Assembly (NCBI RefSeq): GCF_000182565.1
Contig: NW_015971542.1
Span: forward strand, 506,976-570,975
Length of the DNA stretch: 64,000 nt
Reading direction: 5' to 3'
Source: Spizellomyces punctatus DAOM BR117
Lineage: Eukaryota > Chytridiomycota > Chytridiomycetes > Spizellomycetales > Spizellomycetaceae
Shown: positions 34,044 through 45,530 of the stretch, piece by piece
Position numbering within the stretch: the stretch's first letter is position 1
Layout of the letters: every line of letters starts with the position of its first letter
The notes under the pieces: model-generated
Database searches by the model: none
What the model was told of the DNA's origin: nothing
Seen by the model: only the letters and a program-made list of their open reading frames with translations
Translations under genes and position numbers: made by a program

Positions 34044-37000
34044 ATGTCTTTGGCGGCAGACTTTGCGTCAAGGGTCTTGCATGCAATCACATCGGGGGAG
34101 ATACGTAATGAGACTGGGATAAATATCTCGAACGGAAAGGCGACCTCCATCTCTCGGGGTACACTCCAACATGTGTCTCATACTCTGGAAAGGAGCATCG
34201 CGGACGCAAAGGTGAGAGGAAATGCGTGTAAGAAGGATATAGATTTCCTTTATGTCACTCACGATGCCATTTAGTACCAAATAGAAACCCATCTTGTCTC
34301 AAACTTTGACACGCTGCGACAACGTGTAGAGGAAGCCGCGGCGGTTGAACGCGAAGCTCGTGACATTTCCGACATTCTGAGCACCCTTACACACCGCATT
34401 GAGGATCCAAATGTGAGCGAGTGGGTTATTACTCAGATCCTAACTATTGTTGTTTCAACTACTCACGTTGTTTGTAGGATGGATTGTGTGCTCAGCTGGA
34501 GGAAACGTTGAAGGAGCGGGAAAATGCGACCGTTGAGCTTGATACAATCGATTTGCAAATCAGGGTTTTAAAAACTATCATGGAGGTGTGAACGCTGTTT
34601 CCGTTGTCCTACTCGTGACATTTCATACTCATTTTGAACGAATCACAGATCTCGGCTCGCATGACAGAGTGCGAAGAATCTCTCGCAGCAGCCGACTACC
34701 CGGCGGCATTGAGAGCCGCCTCGGAAATGGTACTCTACTATTTCTGAATGCCTTTTTTTTGGCAAAGCGGCTGATTCCAGCGATCTAGGGTAGACTTGTC
34801 AGCCAACTACCGCCCTGGGAGAATGTGGCTATATTCTCGCACCTTTCTGTAGGTCATGGGGTGTTCAATATGGGTACCGGGACAGCTGCTCTAATGCTTT
34901 ACCGCTTTCTTGGTGTGAAAGGAGCGCAGTTCCAGTATTCAAGAAGACGTGCAGGGCCGGTTGGAATACATCGTATCACAGGGCATGTCTGTTGAAATTA
35001 TGGATTCGAGTTCAGTGCAAATCAAAATCCAGCTGTCTGTTTCCGGTGAGCATACAGGTATTGTGGTTTCATGAGCGAATGTGGTCCGCTTAGTATAGTG
35101 TTATCGTCATAGCACCTGGTCTCGGTCCGCAACCCGTCGCGTTAAGCACGGCACTGTCTGCTATCTACGCGGAGAACTTGGAGTCACACTATCTGAGACC
35201 CTTTCTGAGAATGTTGTACAAGCATGTCATTGATCCACTTGCGCGAGATCCGCGATGGTCATTGGTAGAGCCATCCTCGCAGGACCGAGATGGCACGTTG
35301 ACGTTGCAGGTCCAGATGGCTCAGGCAAGCCCTTTTTTAAAATGGACTGACTTGCCTCCAGGTACGAATCTTTCAGAGAGCATAAGAGGTAGTGATGATG
35401 CTCACATCAAATTGGCCTACAGGATCAATTTACAAAGGGCTAAAGCAAGTCCTTACCTTTCTTGAGCATGCCCTCAACCAATCAAATAGCGAGAACTCTC
35501 GCCCAATGTTTCGATTATTGGGGGAACTGTTTTGGACCCAGTTGTCGACAACCATAATTGCAGAATACCTTGAACGTGCCGTTCCGGATGAAGCGGATGG
35601 ACTTGCAGCCTTTGCAGACGTTACACGGGAATCCGAAGCCTTTGAAGATTGGCTCGTTGCGAACGGTGAGGGGGTTGTGTGATTGGCTTGGCCACTCTAT
35701 GAGGCTGTGCTCATGCAAAAGATCATACCTAGAATTGATATCTGACGGCAACAAGGTTCTGACCGAGTACTGCAAAAACTCTGATGTACACTTTGCGAAC
35801 AAGAAGCATTTGAAATTAATACAAGCGGCTCGTGAGATCATTATGAAAACGGACTATTCTACGGTCATGCTTGCAGAATCCAAGCCACTACCTCTTCCTA
35901 CGTTGATATCATTACCGGAGGGTGAAGCGAATATGGAATCGATTGAGATTGGCGATGAAATTGAGGATTTATTTTCGTTTCCCTCGTGTGCTATCAGCAC
36001 TAAAGCACAGCAGTTGCTGCAACTGGTGATTACTACGCTTTCCGACGCTGCAAAGCTGACTCCTTACTGGTATGAGCCATATTTGGTTGGTATAGTACAC
36101 TCTATCCCAAAGCCTTAACCCGATCGGTATAGCGCGAAACGGATGGTTTTGTCAACGCGGGACATGTTTGACCTTTTTCGCGCGATGGTTCCTGTTTATG
36201 ATGGGTCGAAATTGGATTCCATCCCGCAGCTCTCCATGGTATTTTACAATGACTGCATGTATCTGGCCCATGAGTGTATGACGCTGGGATGGCGGTACCG
36301 CGAAATGTTGGGAGGAGGAAGTGAAATAACGTTTATTGATATGGTGGCACCATTCCGGAGCTTGGGGGACAAGTATTACAATGTGCAGATGGTGAGTATC
36401 GTAGAAAATGGCCTTAAGAGTATCCTTGTTTGTCCGATGACTGAATATTCTTTGCCATTTAGGAAATACAACGAAAAAACTTGCTTGACTGTATTGAAAG
36501 TGCAGGCGGTTTTGATGTGTTGGCTGAGAGACGGCACGAGATTGTTGAGCGGGCAATTAAACAAGTATTGTACCAGTTAACCCATCTGTCCAAGGTTTGG
36601 AAGGTATGGAAATCTTTCACAGCACGCAGTGTAGTTGTCCATGACTGACATGTGACCATAGCCTGTGCTATCACCGTCCATTTACCTGCTGGCCATGGGA
36701 AGTCTCATAGACTTTACAATGGACCGCATCATCACCGAAATCAAGTATCTAATCGATATTGCCGAAGAAGAGTCGCATAAACTCAACCAGCTCTTGACAA
36801 AATTCCACACTTCGATCCTCCCCCTTCTCTCGCATGATTCCATCCCATCTGACAAAATACCAACGCTGGCCGGTCATTGTATTTCTCAATACGAAAAGTT
36901 TATTCAGGTGACGGATATTCTCGACCTCTCGTTTGCGGATATCATGGATAGATTTAGGGATGGACGATTGAAGGTACTTGAAAAAGAGGAGCTGACTGGA

Positions 37001-37081
37001 TTGGTCAAAGCGTTGTTTGCCGATACGCCTTTGAGAGTCAAGAATTTAGAAGAGATTGTACGAGGGTATCCTGATGGGTGA
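34044..37081 (+). CDS. ZW10: ZW10, RZZ/NRZ-Dsl1 tethering and kinetochore protein
   Basis: Multi-exon gene. Early exons (34044-34211, 34275-34412, 34478-34585, 34649-34729) join in phase and form a coiled-coil N terminus (YQIETHLVSNFDTLRQRVEE). The C-terminal half carries ZW10 motifs: KHLKLIQAAREIIMKTDYST, AISTKAQQLLQLVITTLSDA, STRDMFDLFRAMVPVYDGSK, LDSIPQLSMVFYNDCMYLAH, FIDMVAPFRSLGDKYYNVQM and, last exon, LAMGSLIDFTMDRIITEI. Role: ER-side tethering of Golgi-derived vesicles with RINT1/NAG, and in many eukaryotes spindle checkpoint recruitment of dynein. Length is close to the usual 750-800 residues. Middle exon borders (34790-35690) were not all resolved. Confidence 0.9.
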
Positions 37082-37398
37082 TGAATAGGCTTCATCTATG
37101 TATTTATCTGTTGCTGTCCTTTTATTTAGTTCTGTCTGATATATATTTTGTATTGCATGAAGATGATAATTGATAAAGCAAATCGGCCGATCGCGTTGTG
37201 ATGACAGTGTGGCTTGCGCAGCAGCCGCGTGCGGACATGAAGGATGACGCAATGCATTTCGTCCCGTCACAGCTCTCTTTTTGCCTTTCAGTTTCTTTGT
37301 TTTTTAAACTGAACCTTTTAACCTCATTCCCCCCCATCCAAAACGTACGCACGCATCGTACATTCAAAAGATTTCAATTTTCTCCCTCTCATAGGAAA
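37082..37398. other. Intergenic, promoter of treY
   Basis: 317 bases. A pyrimidine-rich stretch (37270-37398) precedes the treY ATG, as usual for a fungal core promoter. No bacterial-type promoter or ribosome site is evident. Confidence 0.45.
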
Positions 37399-40015
37399 AT
37401 GACCATCAATTCATCGTCTGCAGCAACACATCGACCTGAACAAGGCCGGCCGTACCCCGTCTCGACGTACCGTGTACAGCTCAGAAAAGAGTTTGGGTTT
37501 GCGGATGCGGAGGGTATTGTACAGTATTTGAAGGATCTGGGTGTTACGCATTTATATTGTTCGCCTTACTTGCAGGTAAGTTTTGTTGTTTAGTAGAACT
37601 TTGAGCGCTCTCTCACTTTTGACATGTAGGCCACCCCTGGATCTGCCCATGGATATGATGTCGTGAACCACAGTGTGATCAACAAGGAACTCGGCGGCGA
37701 AAAGGTATCCCTGTGTTAATCCATACAAAAAAATTCAACATAATTTTAACCCACGTACTTAGGGCTTTGATAATCTCATCAAGAAGCTACACGCTAACAA
37801 CCTCCGGGCGATCGCAGATATCGTGCCCAACCATGTCTCTGTCGCCGATCCAGAGAATCTCAATCCATACTGGTGGGATACTCTAAAGCACGGAAGGGAT
37901 TCACGTTATGCCAGCTGGTTCGACATTGAGTGGGATCATCCCCAGTTGAAGGGAAAGGTCTTGCTACCGGTCCTGGGTGGACCTGTTGAAGAGATTATTA
38001 GCCGGGGCGAGCTCAAGGTGGAACATGAAGATGGTGAACCGGTCCTCAGTTACTGGTCCCATGTGTTTCCGATAAAACCTGGAACAGAGGCGCTAAAGGA
38101 TGACATTGCCAAACTGGTTGAGGCACAGAATTACAAACTGGCGTTTTGGCGGGTCACATTAGACGGAACATTAAACTACCGACGGTTTTTCGATGTCACG
38201 ACTTTGGCAGGAATTCGAGTGGAAGACAAAACTGTATTTGATGAAACACATGCCATATTCGTTAAACAAATCCGGGATGGTGCTTTGGACGGATTGAGAG
38301 TGGATCATCCAGATGGACTAGCAGATCCTCAGGAATACGTTGAGAGATTAGCGGAGAGCACAGGAGGCTCATGGATTGTCATTGAAAAGATTCTGGAAGA
38401 AGGGGAGGAATTGCCAGCTTCGTGGCCTTGTGCTGGAACGAGCGGATATGACTCGTTGATTCGAATTACCGGGCTGCTAGTGGATAAGAAGGGAGAATCA
38501 CCCTTGACAGATGCATACCACAAGTTTACCGGGTTGACCAAGGATTTCAAAACAGTTGTGAACGAGTCCAAGCATTTCATTTTGGAAAAGTCGCTAGTAG
38601 CCGAAGTAGAGCGGTTGGTATCGCTCTTGATGATAATTCAGAAAGAGGACCAGCAGGCACATGATTTGAAGCGAGACTCTATCCGTGCGGCATTGGTAGA
38701 ATTCTTGGCAGCGTTTGACGTGTACAGAGCATACATTCAACCCGGAAAACCAATCCCAAAAGAATCTCTTGTACATCTCGCGTACGCTGACGAGACTGCT
38801 AAAAAGGCTTTCAAAGGGCTGCGGGATGCCGAGGTAGAGTTTATTGTACGGGCGGCTGCGTACAAGTCCGGTACCTCCCCTGCAGCGAAAGAATTTGTGA
38901 GCCGACTGCAACAGACTTGTGGACCGGTTATGGCCAAGGGAATTGAAGACACGGCGTTTTACCGCTACTTTCGGCTGACGGCTTTGAACGAAGTAGGAGG
39001 CGATCCTGGCAATTTTGGTAAATCTCCCAAAGAATTTCACGAAGCCTGCCTCTCCATGCAGTCCAACTGGCCCCTTTCAATGACGACGCTCTCTACTCAC
39101 GACACGAAGCGTTCGGAAGACGTTCGTGCGCGTTTAGCCGTCCTGTCGGAAATCCCACAAGAATGGTCTGAACGCGTTCAGCAGTGGTCCTCTCGTGCAG
39201 AGGCATTAGGTCTTCGCAAAGGCCCTACACTCCCCGACAAAAACACGGAATACCTCTTTTGGCAATCACTAGTTGGAACATTCCCAATCAGCAAGGACCG
39301 GTTGGTAGCCTACATGGACAAAGCCATCCGAGAAGGGAAAGTTTACACATCGCATACGGATGCTGTAAAGGAATTTGATGATGCTGTAAAGAATTTTGTA
39401 GAGGGTGTATTGGACAACAAAGACTTGTTGGCGGACGTGGAGAAATTCGTCACGAGAATACAAGATTACGGACGCCTCAATGGACTGACCCAAAAAGCTA
39501 TCCAGCTCACCATGCCCGGCATTCCGGATGTATACCAAGGCTGCGAAATTGAAGATTACAGCCTTGTTGACCCAGATAACCGCCGACCCGTTGACTTTGC
39601 CAACCGGCGCAACCTTCTTACCAAGCTTGACCACCAAAATACTCCCCCAAAAGTTGATTCGGTTGGATCAGCAAAATTGTACCTTGTCTCCAGACTCCTC
39701 CGGCTGAGAAGAGAGCACCCTAGTTGGTTCGTAGGTGAAGAAGCGACGTACGAGCCTTTACAGGTTAATGGGCCCAAAGTGGACAACGTAATTGCCTTTG
39801 GACGGTCAGGGAGGGTAATTACCGTTGCTCCTAGATTATGGGTCAGCATCAAGGAAGGCGGTGGATGGCAAGGAACGACAGTACGGTTGCCAGAGGGGCA
39901 GTGGAGGGATGTATTTAGTGGGAAAGTAAGAAAGGGCGGCGAGCTAGAGGTTGAGAGTCTGATTGAAGAGTTCCCCATCGCTGTGTTGGTTAGAGAAGGT
40001 CTGAACGAAGAGTAG
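37399..40015 (+). CDS. treY: Maltooligosyl-trehalose synthase (TreY, GH13)
   Basis: Three exons, 37399-37575, 37630-37704 and 37763-40015, join in phase to 834 residues. TreY signatures: YPVSTYRVQLRKEFGFADAE, YCSPYLQATPGSAHGYDVVN, NNLRAIADIVPNHVSV, LNYRRFFDVTTLAGIRVE, then DGLRVDHPDGLADP with the likely nucleophile Asp265, IVIEKILEEGEELP with acid/base Glu292, AGTSGYD, KGIEDTAFYRYFRLTALNEV, STHDTKRSEDVRARL with Asp530, and MPGIPDVYQGCEIEDYSLVD. It turns the reducing end of maltooligosaccharides into an alpha,alpha-1,1 link; TreZ then releases trehalose. The pathway is prokaryotic; fungi normally use TPS1/TPS2. No TreZ lies in this window. No targeting peptide is evident. Catalytic residues are intact, so an active enzyme is likely. 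Residue numbers are by counting in my exon model; role assignments are from the family. Confidence 0.95.
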
Positions 40016-40041
40016 ATAGCTTGGCAGAAAACACATTTTCA

Positions 40042-40719
40042 CTAGTCCTCCTCTTTCATTTCGTACACAATACTTTCTTGAGAATTATCAGAGTTATCCC
40101 GCTTTATTTGCCCCAATGAGTTTTCCACTTCGGTCAACAACAACGACACTCTTTTCGCTGCTAGTTCCAAATCCTTTTCTTCTCCTGCGAGACTGGCACG
40201 ATAGGGAATGGATCGACCCGCTGCAGCCAAAATGCCAGACTTTGAAAGATGTCGAAAGATGCGCCGAAGATAGGATTGGATTTCCTAAAGAAGTCATGGT
40301 ACTCCAGTCAGATAACCCGACCTCTAATTCCCTGGAAAACGTCGCTACGTACGTTTAAGGTTTGTACATAAACCTGAAAGCTTTCCGCAAACTTTTCCTC
40401 CGCCTCTTCACCGTCCGCTTCATTCGCTAGTTGTGCTACGGCCTCACTTGCAGATGTCAACAGTAGAACAACCCTCTGCAACAAAAACCGAAAACGCGTG
40501 AGGGGTACAACGAAGCGAGGATCAAAAGGCCATTGAGCAGTGTACAATTCGTTGCCCCACTGAGGAGTGTTAGGCTCATACCTTTTCAACAGCAGATAGT
40601 GTTCGCAACAATTGTTCATTTTCCAATTGTGCCTGCAACACCGCATTGGTCTGTTGCTGGCTTTCCGGGTGGGGAGTACTGTGGCCGGACGAGATGGAAT
40701 CGTCAAGTTCCTCTTCCAT
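40042..40719 (-). CDS. Mediator subunit 11-like protein
   Basis: Three exons on the minus strand. The start MEEELDDSISSGHSTPHPES leads to LLRTLSAVEKRVVLLLTSAS then EAVAQLANEA, FAESFQVYVQTLNEIQSYLR, RIFRHLSKSGILAAAGRSIP and ends EMKEED; about 150 residues, mostly helical. The L..L..VEK....L..A..A...L plus FQ..V..Y...L..IQ..LRR pattern and size fit Med11 of the Mediator head as I know it. The gene sits 27 bases from the treY stop (convergent). Motif support is modest, so alternatives among short helical nuclear proteins remain. Confidence 0.55.
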
Positions 40720-41016
40720 ATCCTCGCACGCGGGTTTGTAGGGCCAGGTCAACGAACTATGTTACGCCATGCAGAAATAAAATGGGTCGCAAAGACGGAT
40801 GCTGCTGAAATGGATCTCTAGATCTCTTGACGCGAAGCTTAAAAAATGGTTACACAGGGAAATGAAGTGACCGAGTCGCTCGGAGACAAATGTTATGCAT
40901 TGAACTGACTGGTGAGGTGCACCTTGTGAGATAAAGTACCAATTACGTTGAGCAAGGGACGCAGTGGTAAGAATTAGGATTTATCAATTTGCGATAATGG
41001 CTTCATATATACATGG

Positions 41017-42202
41017 TCAATGACGAGACGCAGCTCCAAACCCAATTGGATCTTTCCCTGCTGCTATTCGTTCTTCCTCTTCTCTCAAAGCTGCATCTTG
41101 TCTCTTTAGTAAGGTCTGACCGATTTGCTTGGCAGTCTGCAAGTGTACCAATGCGAAACGTGAGAGTAAGAAATATGTAGGCAAGTAAAGGCGGTGCCAT
41201 TGAATACGCATTCTGGACCAGTTCTTACCTGAACCATTTCAGCCAATAGACTTGGCTCGATACCACCATGTCCTCCCTTTTGGAGCGCGCACAGATTACC
41301 ACGTCGATTTACAGCCACGGTTAATCTTGCAGACGAACATAACTCTTCCAAGGGTGCTGCATCGACAATGTGACGGTAGCCAATCTATCAAAAAGGCACC
41401 AGGTGATGAGACACCTCTTTCAACGGTATAGATTCGGCTCGATCCTACCTTATTTAGCGATACACAAAGGGGTACATCTTCCCAGCCTCTGATTATCTCT
41501 GTTTCCTCATCTGCAATGTCAAACTCCACTCGTCCGTCCGACTGCTCTACCGTGGCACGAGGAATTCGGGTATTGTGCAGCGCTCCTCTGGTAGCCATGA
41601 ATATAGCATCCAACAGGTTTCCTCCATAATCCAAAACCAAGACGTCAATATTCAATATCCAACATGTTGACCCCGGAATAATACATAGCGCCTTCAAATC
41701 CACACCCCCATGGGACCCATTCAACACTCGATTCATGAATTGACTGTACTCATTGCACATATCTTCAATGTCGCGCGGTTCGAAAATGCGCGTTGCCGAC
41801 GGTGAGCATTCAACATTACAAATTATTCTTCCTCTGTCCTTGTCCTTCACCATCGTAATCCCATCATCTTGGTCCATTTGTTCCATGTCTTCCAAAATAT
41901 CCGCCTCCTCTGCCTCGACCTCGGGTTCAATACTGCCAACTTCAACTTTTACGCCAACCAATATATCCGTCCCGCCATCAAGTGTAACTCGGCAAGATCC
42001 AGATGCTTGTGTTATCATGCCTGTCTCTAGGACAAGCTCGCGAAAATCCAGCCGAGAACGGCCATCCGCTCGAATAGAAACATCGACGCCTTTGGTTATA
42101 TAGTCACTAAGGCATACAAAGAGTGAGTGATATGATGCAGATTAAAGATACCCTGAGCCTAGTAGGACTTTCAGATACGCACCGTTCGCTGACTGAAATC
42201 AT
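41017..42202 (-). CDS. RRP42: Exosome core subunit RRP42/EXOSC7 (RNase PH fold)
   Basis: Five or so minus-strand exons from ATG at 42202 (MISVSER). RNase PH fold motifs typical of Rrp42: RADGRSRLDFRELVLETGMI, ASGSCRVTLDGGTDILVGVK, CSPSATRIFEPRDIEDMCNE, VDLKALCIIPGSTCWILNID, VLVLDYGGNLLDAIFMATRG, ALHNTRIP, VPLCVSLNKVG and the Rrp42 C-terminal LEELCSSARLTVAVNRRGNL, CALQKGGHGGIEPSLLAEMV. An acidic insertion (EVEAEEADILEDMEQMDQDD) extends one loop. Role: structural ring subunit of the RNA exosome in 3'-5' RNA decay and processing. Confidence 0.94.
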
Positions 42203-42541
42203 TTTACAAAATGCAGTGGGAGAGTAGATCGCAGGACAAGAGCCAACGAGTTCTGGTTGAGACTCGATCTTGCGCACGTGATGCAATTGTCATGGCAACA
42301 GCTGGTCCCACTCGCTTTGGTGTAAGTCAGTGCCCACTTCCGTTGAAGTGGTGCGTCTCAGACCTTTAGCAAGTTGCATAGACTTTGCTCATAAGAACTT
42401 TTGCATCTTTGGAACAGCTGCTGACAGAATAAAGAGTTTGGAGCAAGACTGCCTTGATCCAGAATATCCATCCCCATCTCAATAATAAGTGGAAATCTAA
42501 GCTCAGTAATTCTCGCAATTTCGCAATGAATATCAAAAATG

Positions 42542-43074
42542 CTATGCATTATGTCGAAAAAATTTGAGTCCAAGCCAGTTAAAGAATATGAAAAAGACAG
42601 TGACGGGTCCAAGCAATGGGATCAAGAATGTGTAATAGGTATCTGGTGCTACTCGACTGGAGGTCTGTCGAAAAGGATGGAAAGCTACTAGGTCAAGGTC
42701 TGGAAGCAGACAAGCATCTCCGTTTGCAAACCTACTTTTGTCGATATTGTTATGCTCTCCTTCCTTGGTCTCCCCAACGGAACCAGCATATACATTCCCA
42801 CCACAAAGTAGATTCCAGTCGCAATAAGGAGCATCCAACCATACAATGGGGTTCGGTCTGTAAGGGGAGACGATGGGAAGGAGAGCGAAAGTTTGGAACG
42901 CGGAGAAGGCGGTGAGCGGAGGGTTGGTTGTTGGCGATGGGAGGTCTGTGAAGACGGAATGTTGCGGAGCTTCAAAGATGGGATGGGAGGTGAAGAGGCG
43001 ACTCTTGAATGCACGCCGTGATGTTTTCCTGTGGGAGAATGCGGTGATTGTGGAGCTGAAGACATGTCTGCCAA
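42542..43074 (-). CDS. PIG-Y-like subunit of GPI-GlcNAc transferase
   Basis: Two exons on the minus strand. A Ser/Pro-rich cytosolic N terminus (MADMSSAPQSPHSPTGK) of about 80 residues precedes two membrane helices: LYGWMLLIATGIYFVVGMYM and DTYYTFLIPLLGPVTVFFIF, ending NWLGLKFFRHNA. The second helix and the terminal W.G.K.FRHN match the end of human PIGY, the small subunit of the complex making GlcNAc-PI, the first step of GPI anchor synthesis in the ER. The intron most likely runs from the GTAGGTTTGC donor to CGACAG. The N-terminal extension is longer than in animals. Such short proteins are often missed. Confidence 0.68.
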
Positions 43075-43232
43075 CGTCGACTTGTGGCGTACAGCTTGAC
43101 GCCAGGCGGGTTAAGTGTGGAGTTCAGACGCGACTGCACGCCGCCCATCAGACGCCAACGTCACCCACACTATACCATCTTGCGCGTTTTGTTTTCCATC
43201 CGCCCAAGTAAAATCGTCCAAACCGTGTAGCC

Positions 43233-44092
43233 ATGCCAGACTTTTTCGAGACTATGCAGCGTTCGTACGTCGACGTACCGATAGGTGCGAACGACTATGT
43301 CGAAGTACAGGCATTTTTGGAGGCGACGGAGTCGTTGACGAAACTTTTCGGTGAGTAACGAGAATGAACTTGTGTTCTACGAATGCGTTGTCGTCCTGCT
43401 CCTTTTAGATAGAGCAGATGGCGAACGTCAAGGATGTAGATGGCCACTTTTTCCAATAATGCTAAATTGCAGCTTGGTTTCACTCATATAGACTCCATGG
43501 GAACTGCATTCACCCCTGTAAAATCCGACTTGCAAGGCAACGTCGCGGTACGTCAATTATTTCTCGTTCGCTAAATGTTGTATTGCCCCTTTGACGTTGC
43601 CTTGAGTATAGAAACTCCGCGCAAGGTACAGCGAGAACCCTGAAAAGAACAAGACCTTGCAAGAACTAGTCATTACTGAGAGAGCGGAAGGCAAGAAGAC
43701 AGCTACTGAAGGACTACTATGGTTGAAACGTGGCTTGGAATTCACCGCCAAGGGGCTGCGACGGAATCTGGACGACAAGAAGGAGGAGCTGAATGTCTCA
43801 TTCTCTAAAGCGTATGAAGCTACACTGTCCAAATTCCATAGCTTCATGGTGCGCCCAGTATTTACGGTAAGTTCAGTCGATATCCGAGGTGTGTAAACCG
43901 CGTTGCTGAGCGGCATCATGCGTCATGTAGCTCGCTATGAAGGCCTGCCCGTACCGAAAGGACTTCTACGCAAAGTTAGGCTCAGATGAGGCAAAGCTGT
44001 ACGTCGAGATGGAAAAATGGCTGGCGGCACTGGAGAAGATTGTGGCTATTTTGAACGCTTTCTACACTCAAGGAGGATACGAGAAGTTTTGA
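43233..44092 (+). CDS. GLTP: Glycolipid transfer protein
   Basis: Four exons in phase (43233-43350, 43492-43547, 43612-43866, 43931-44092), 196 residues. GLTP-fold motifs: AFLEATESLTKLFDSMGTAF, TPVKSDLQGNVAKL (the Asp/Lys pair binds the sugar head group), TATEGLLWLKRGLEFTA (Trp stacking on sugar), HSFMVRPVFTLAMKACPYRK (the His) and EKIVAILNAFYTQGG. Role: moves glycosphingolipids between membranes without vesicles. Complete and of normal length. Divergent from the PIG-Y-like gene, 158 bases apart. Confidence 0.95.
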
Positions 44093-44419
44093 ATCAGCTT
44101 GCTTGTATTCAACTTATGTACACAAATTTACACGTCGAGGCAAAAAGTACCCAATAAATGTACTGCAGGTGTATTGCGTTGGACCAGCTGTGAATTCAGT
44201 CCGACTATTACGTTGTAGAAATGCTAATTGTTCAAGTGCGACGGCATATGGACGGCTACTGAAGAACTCCCGTCGCTTCAAGCTCCTCGGCGATATCCGT
44301 TGGTTTCAGTACAACCTCTTCAACAATGGCATATCGGAGCAGGCGTTCAAGAGAGTCACGATGCAGTAGTTGTAGTGCTTCGCCCAGAGGTATTTTGCGT
44401 GTCTACACGGACATGGATA

Positions 44420-45209
44420 TTAAAAACGACGGTGCAGATACAGATTAACGCGTCCACCGATTGTCACCTCTTCTGGTTCTGATTCATCATTCAATCCGGT
44501 CGTAGCTGCGTCACCGGCATCTGCTCCATTTTCTTCCTCATCGAATGGGTTTCCGGGATCAGGCTTCGTGTCTTCGGTTGCGATATCCTGGCTTCCTCCA
44601 TTTACCACCTGCTCAATCTGCTTTCTCATTGTTTCTTCTTGTGTTCTCCAGGTTGTGGTAAATCGGTCCTCCAAAGGCTCCTTTGAGGCGGTCTTTTGTA
44701 ATGTTGATTGCTTTTCTTTCGTGCGTGAGTCTAGTGTTTTTGACTTTGTTGTTCGTGGCTTTTTGCCACCGGTCTCCTCTTTGTCACCCGCATCCTGAGG
44801 GCGAACTTCACTTTTCCGCTTCAATTGTCTCTTGGACTGTTCACGCTTGGTGGTTGACTTGCCTTTCGCTGTGAGGTTGGGAGATGGTTGCGAGCGCGTC
44901 GTGGACGACTTTTGGGCGGGTGATCTCTCCTCCAGGGTCGTTGACGGGGTCGTCGGGAGAGATTTATAAGAGATAATTGTTGGGCCGCCCCATCTCTTTT
45001 GCACGACCGGTGTAATGCCTGATACGAGGATCACAAAAATGAGCTTCCTCACACGCCAAATTGACGTTGACGTCTGTACCTTGAGCGGCGTACGACCGTC
45101 GAGTACACAGTCTTGTTGAAGTGGGAGTAGAAGCTTCACGTGTTAGGTCACCATCGGTGCGGGATGCTGAAGGCGTTGAGGGCTTTGGTGATATTGTTTT
45201 TCTCGCCAT
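44420..45209 (-). CDS. Lysine/serine-rich disordered protein, unknown function
   Basis: Two exons on the minus strand. Exon 1 starts MARKTISPKPSTPSASRTDG and reaches a donor near 45080; exon 2 contains ISYKSLPTTPSTTLEERSPA, a long basic stretch (SKRQLKRKSEVRP; KKPRTTKSK) and an acidic tail ending VTIGGRVNLYLHRRF. Low complexity, probable nuclear localisation signals, a short helix around TWRTQEETMRKQIEQVVNGG. I do not recognise it. The position of the acceptor (between 45000 and 44970) is uncertain. Confidence 0.5.
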
Positions 45210-45530
45210 GTTGGCCAGCAATCGCCGTGGGGAAGTTAGTTGCGAACTCGCTATGAGCGCTCCAAGCCACAAAGTCCCAGATCGATGTTTACATAAGCGG
45301 CATAGAATGGCACCGCGCGTCACCAAAACTTCTAATAGTGTGCAGGTGGTAGAAAATGTCACTAGGGACAAATTCTCCCTCCAACCCACTACAGCCGGTT
45401 CTAATTTACAATTAGCCAGCCTGTCCAACCCTTCATAACCTATTCTGCAAACGAGTCCCACCCCTATCCTAACTCGCTACAGATTCCGGCCTGGGTTGAA
45501 CTGGGGTACGTGCAAAGCAGCACGATTCCA

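Noticed and set aside
42616-42915. Plus-strand frame MGSRMCNRYLVLLDWRSVEK
   Set aside because: Antisense to the PIG-Y-like exons; loses to the membrane-helix frame on the other strand.
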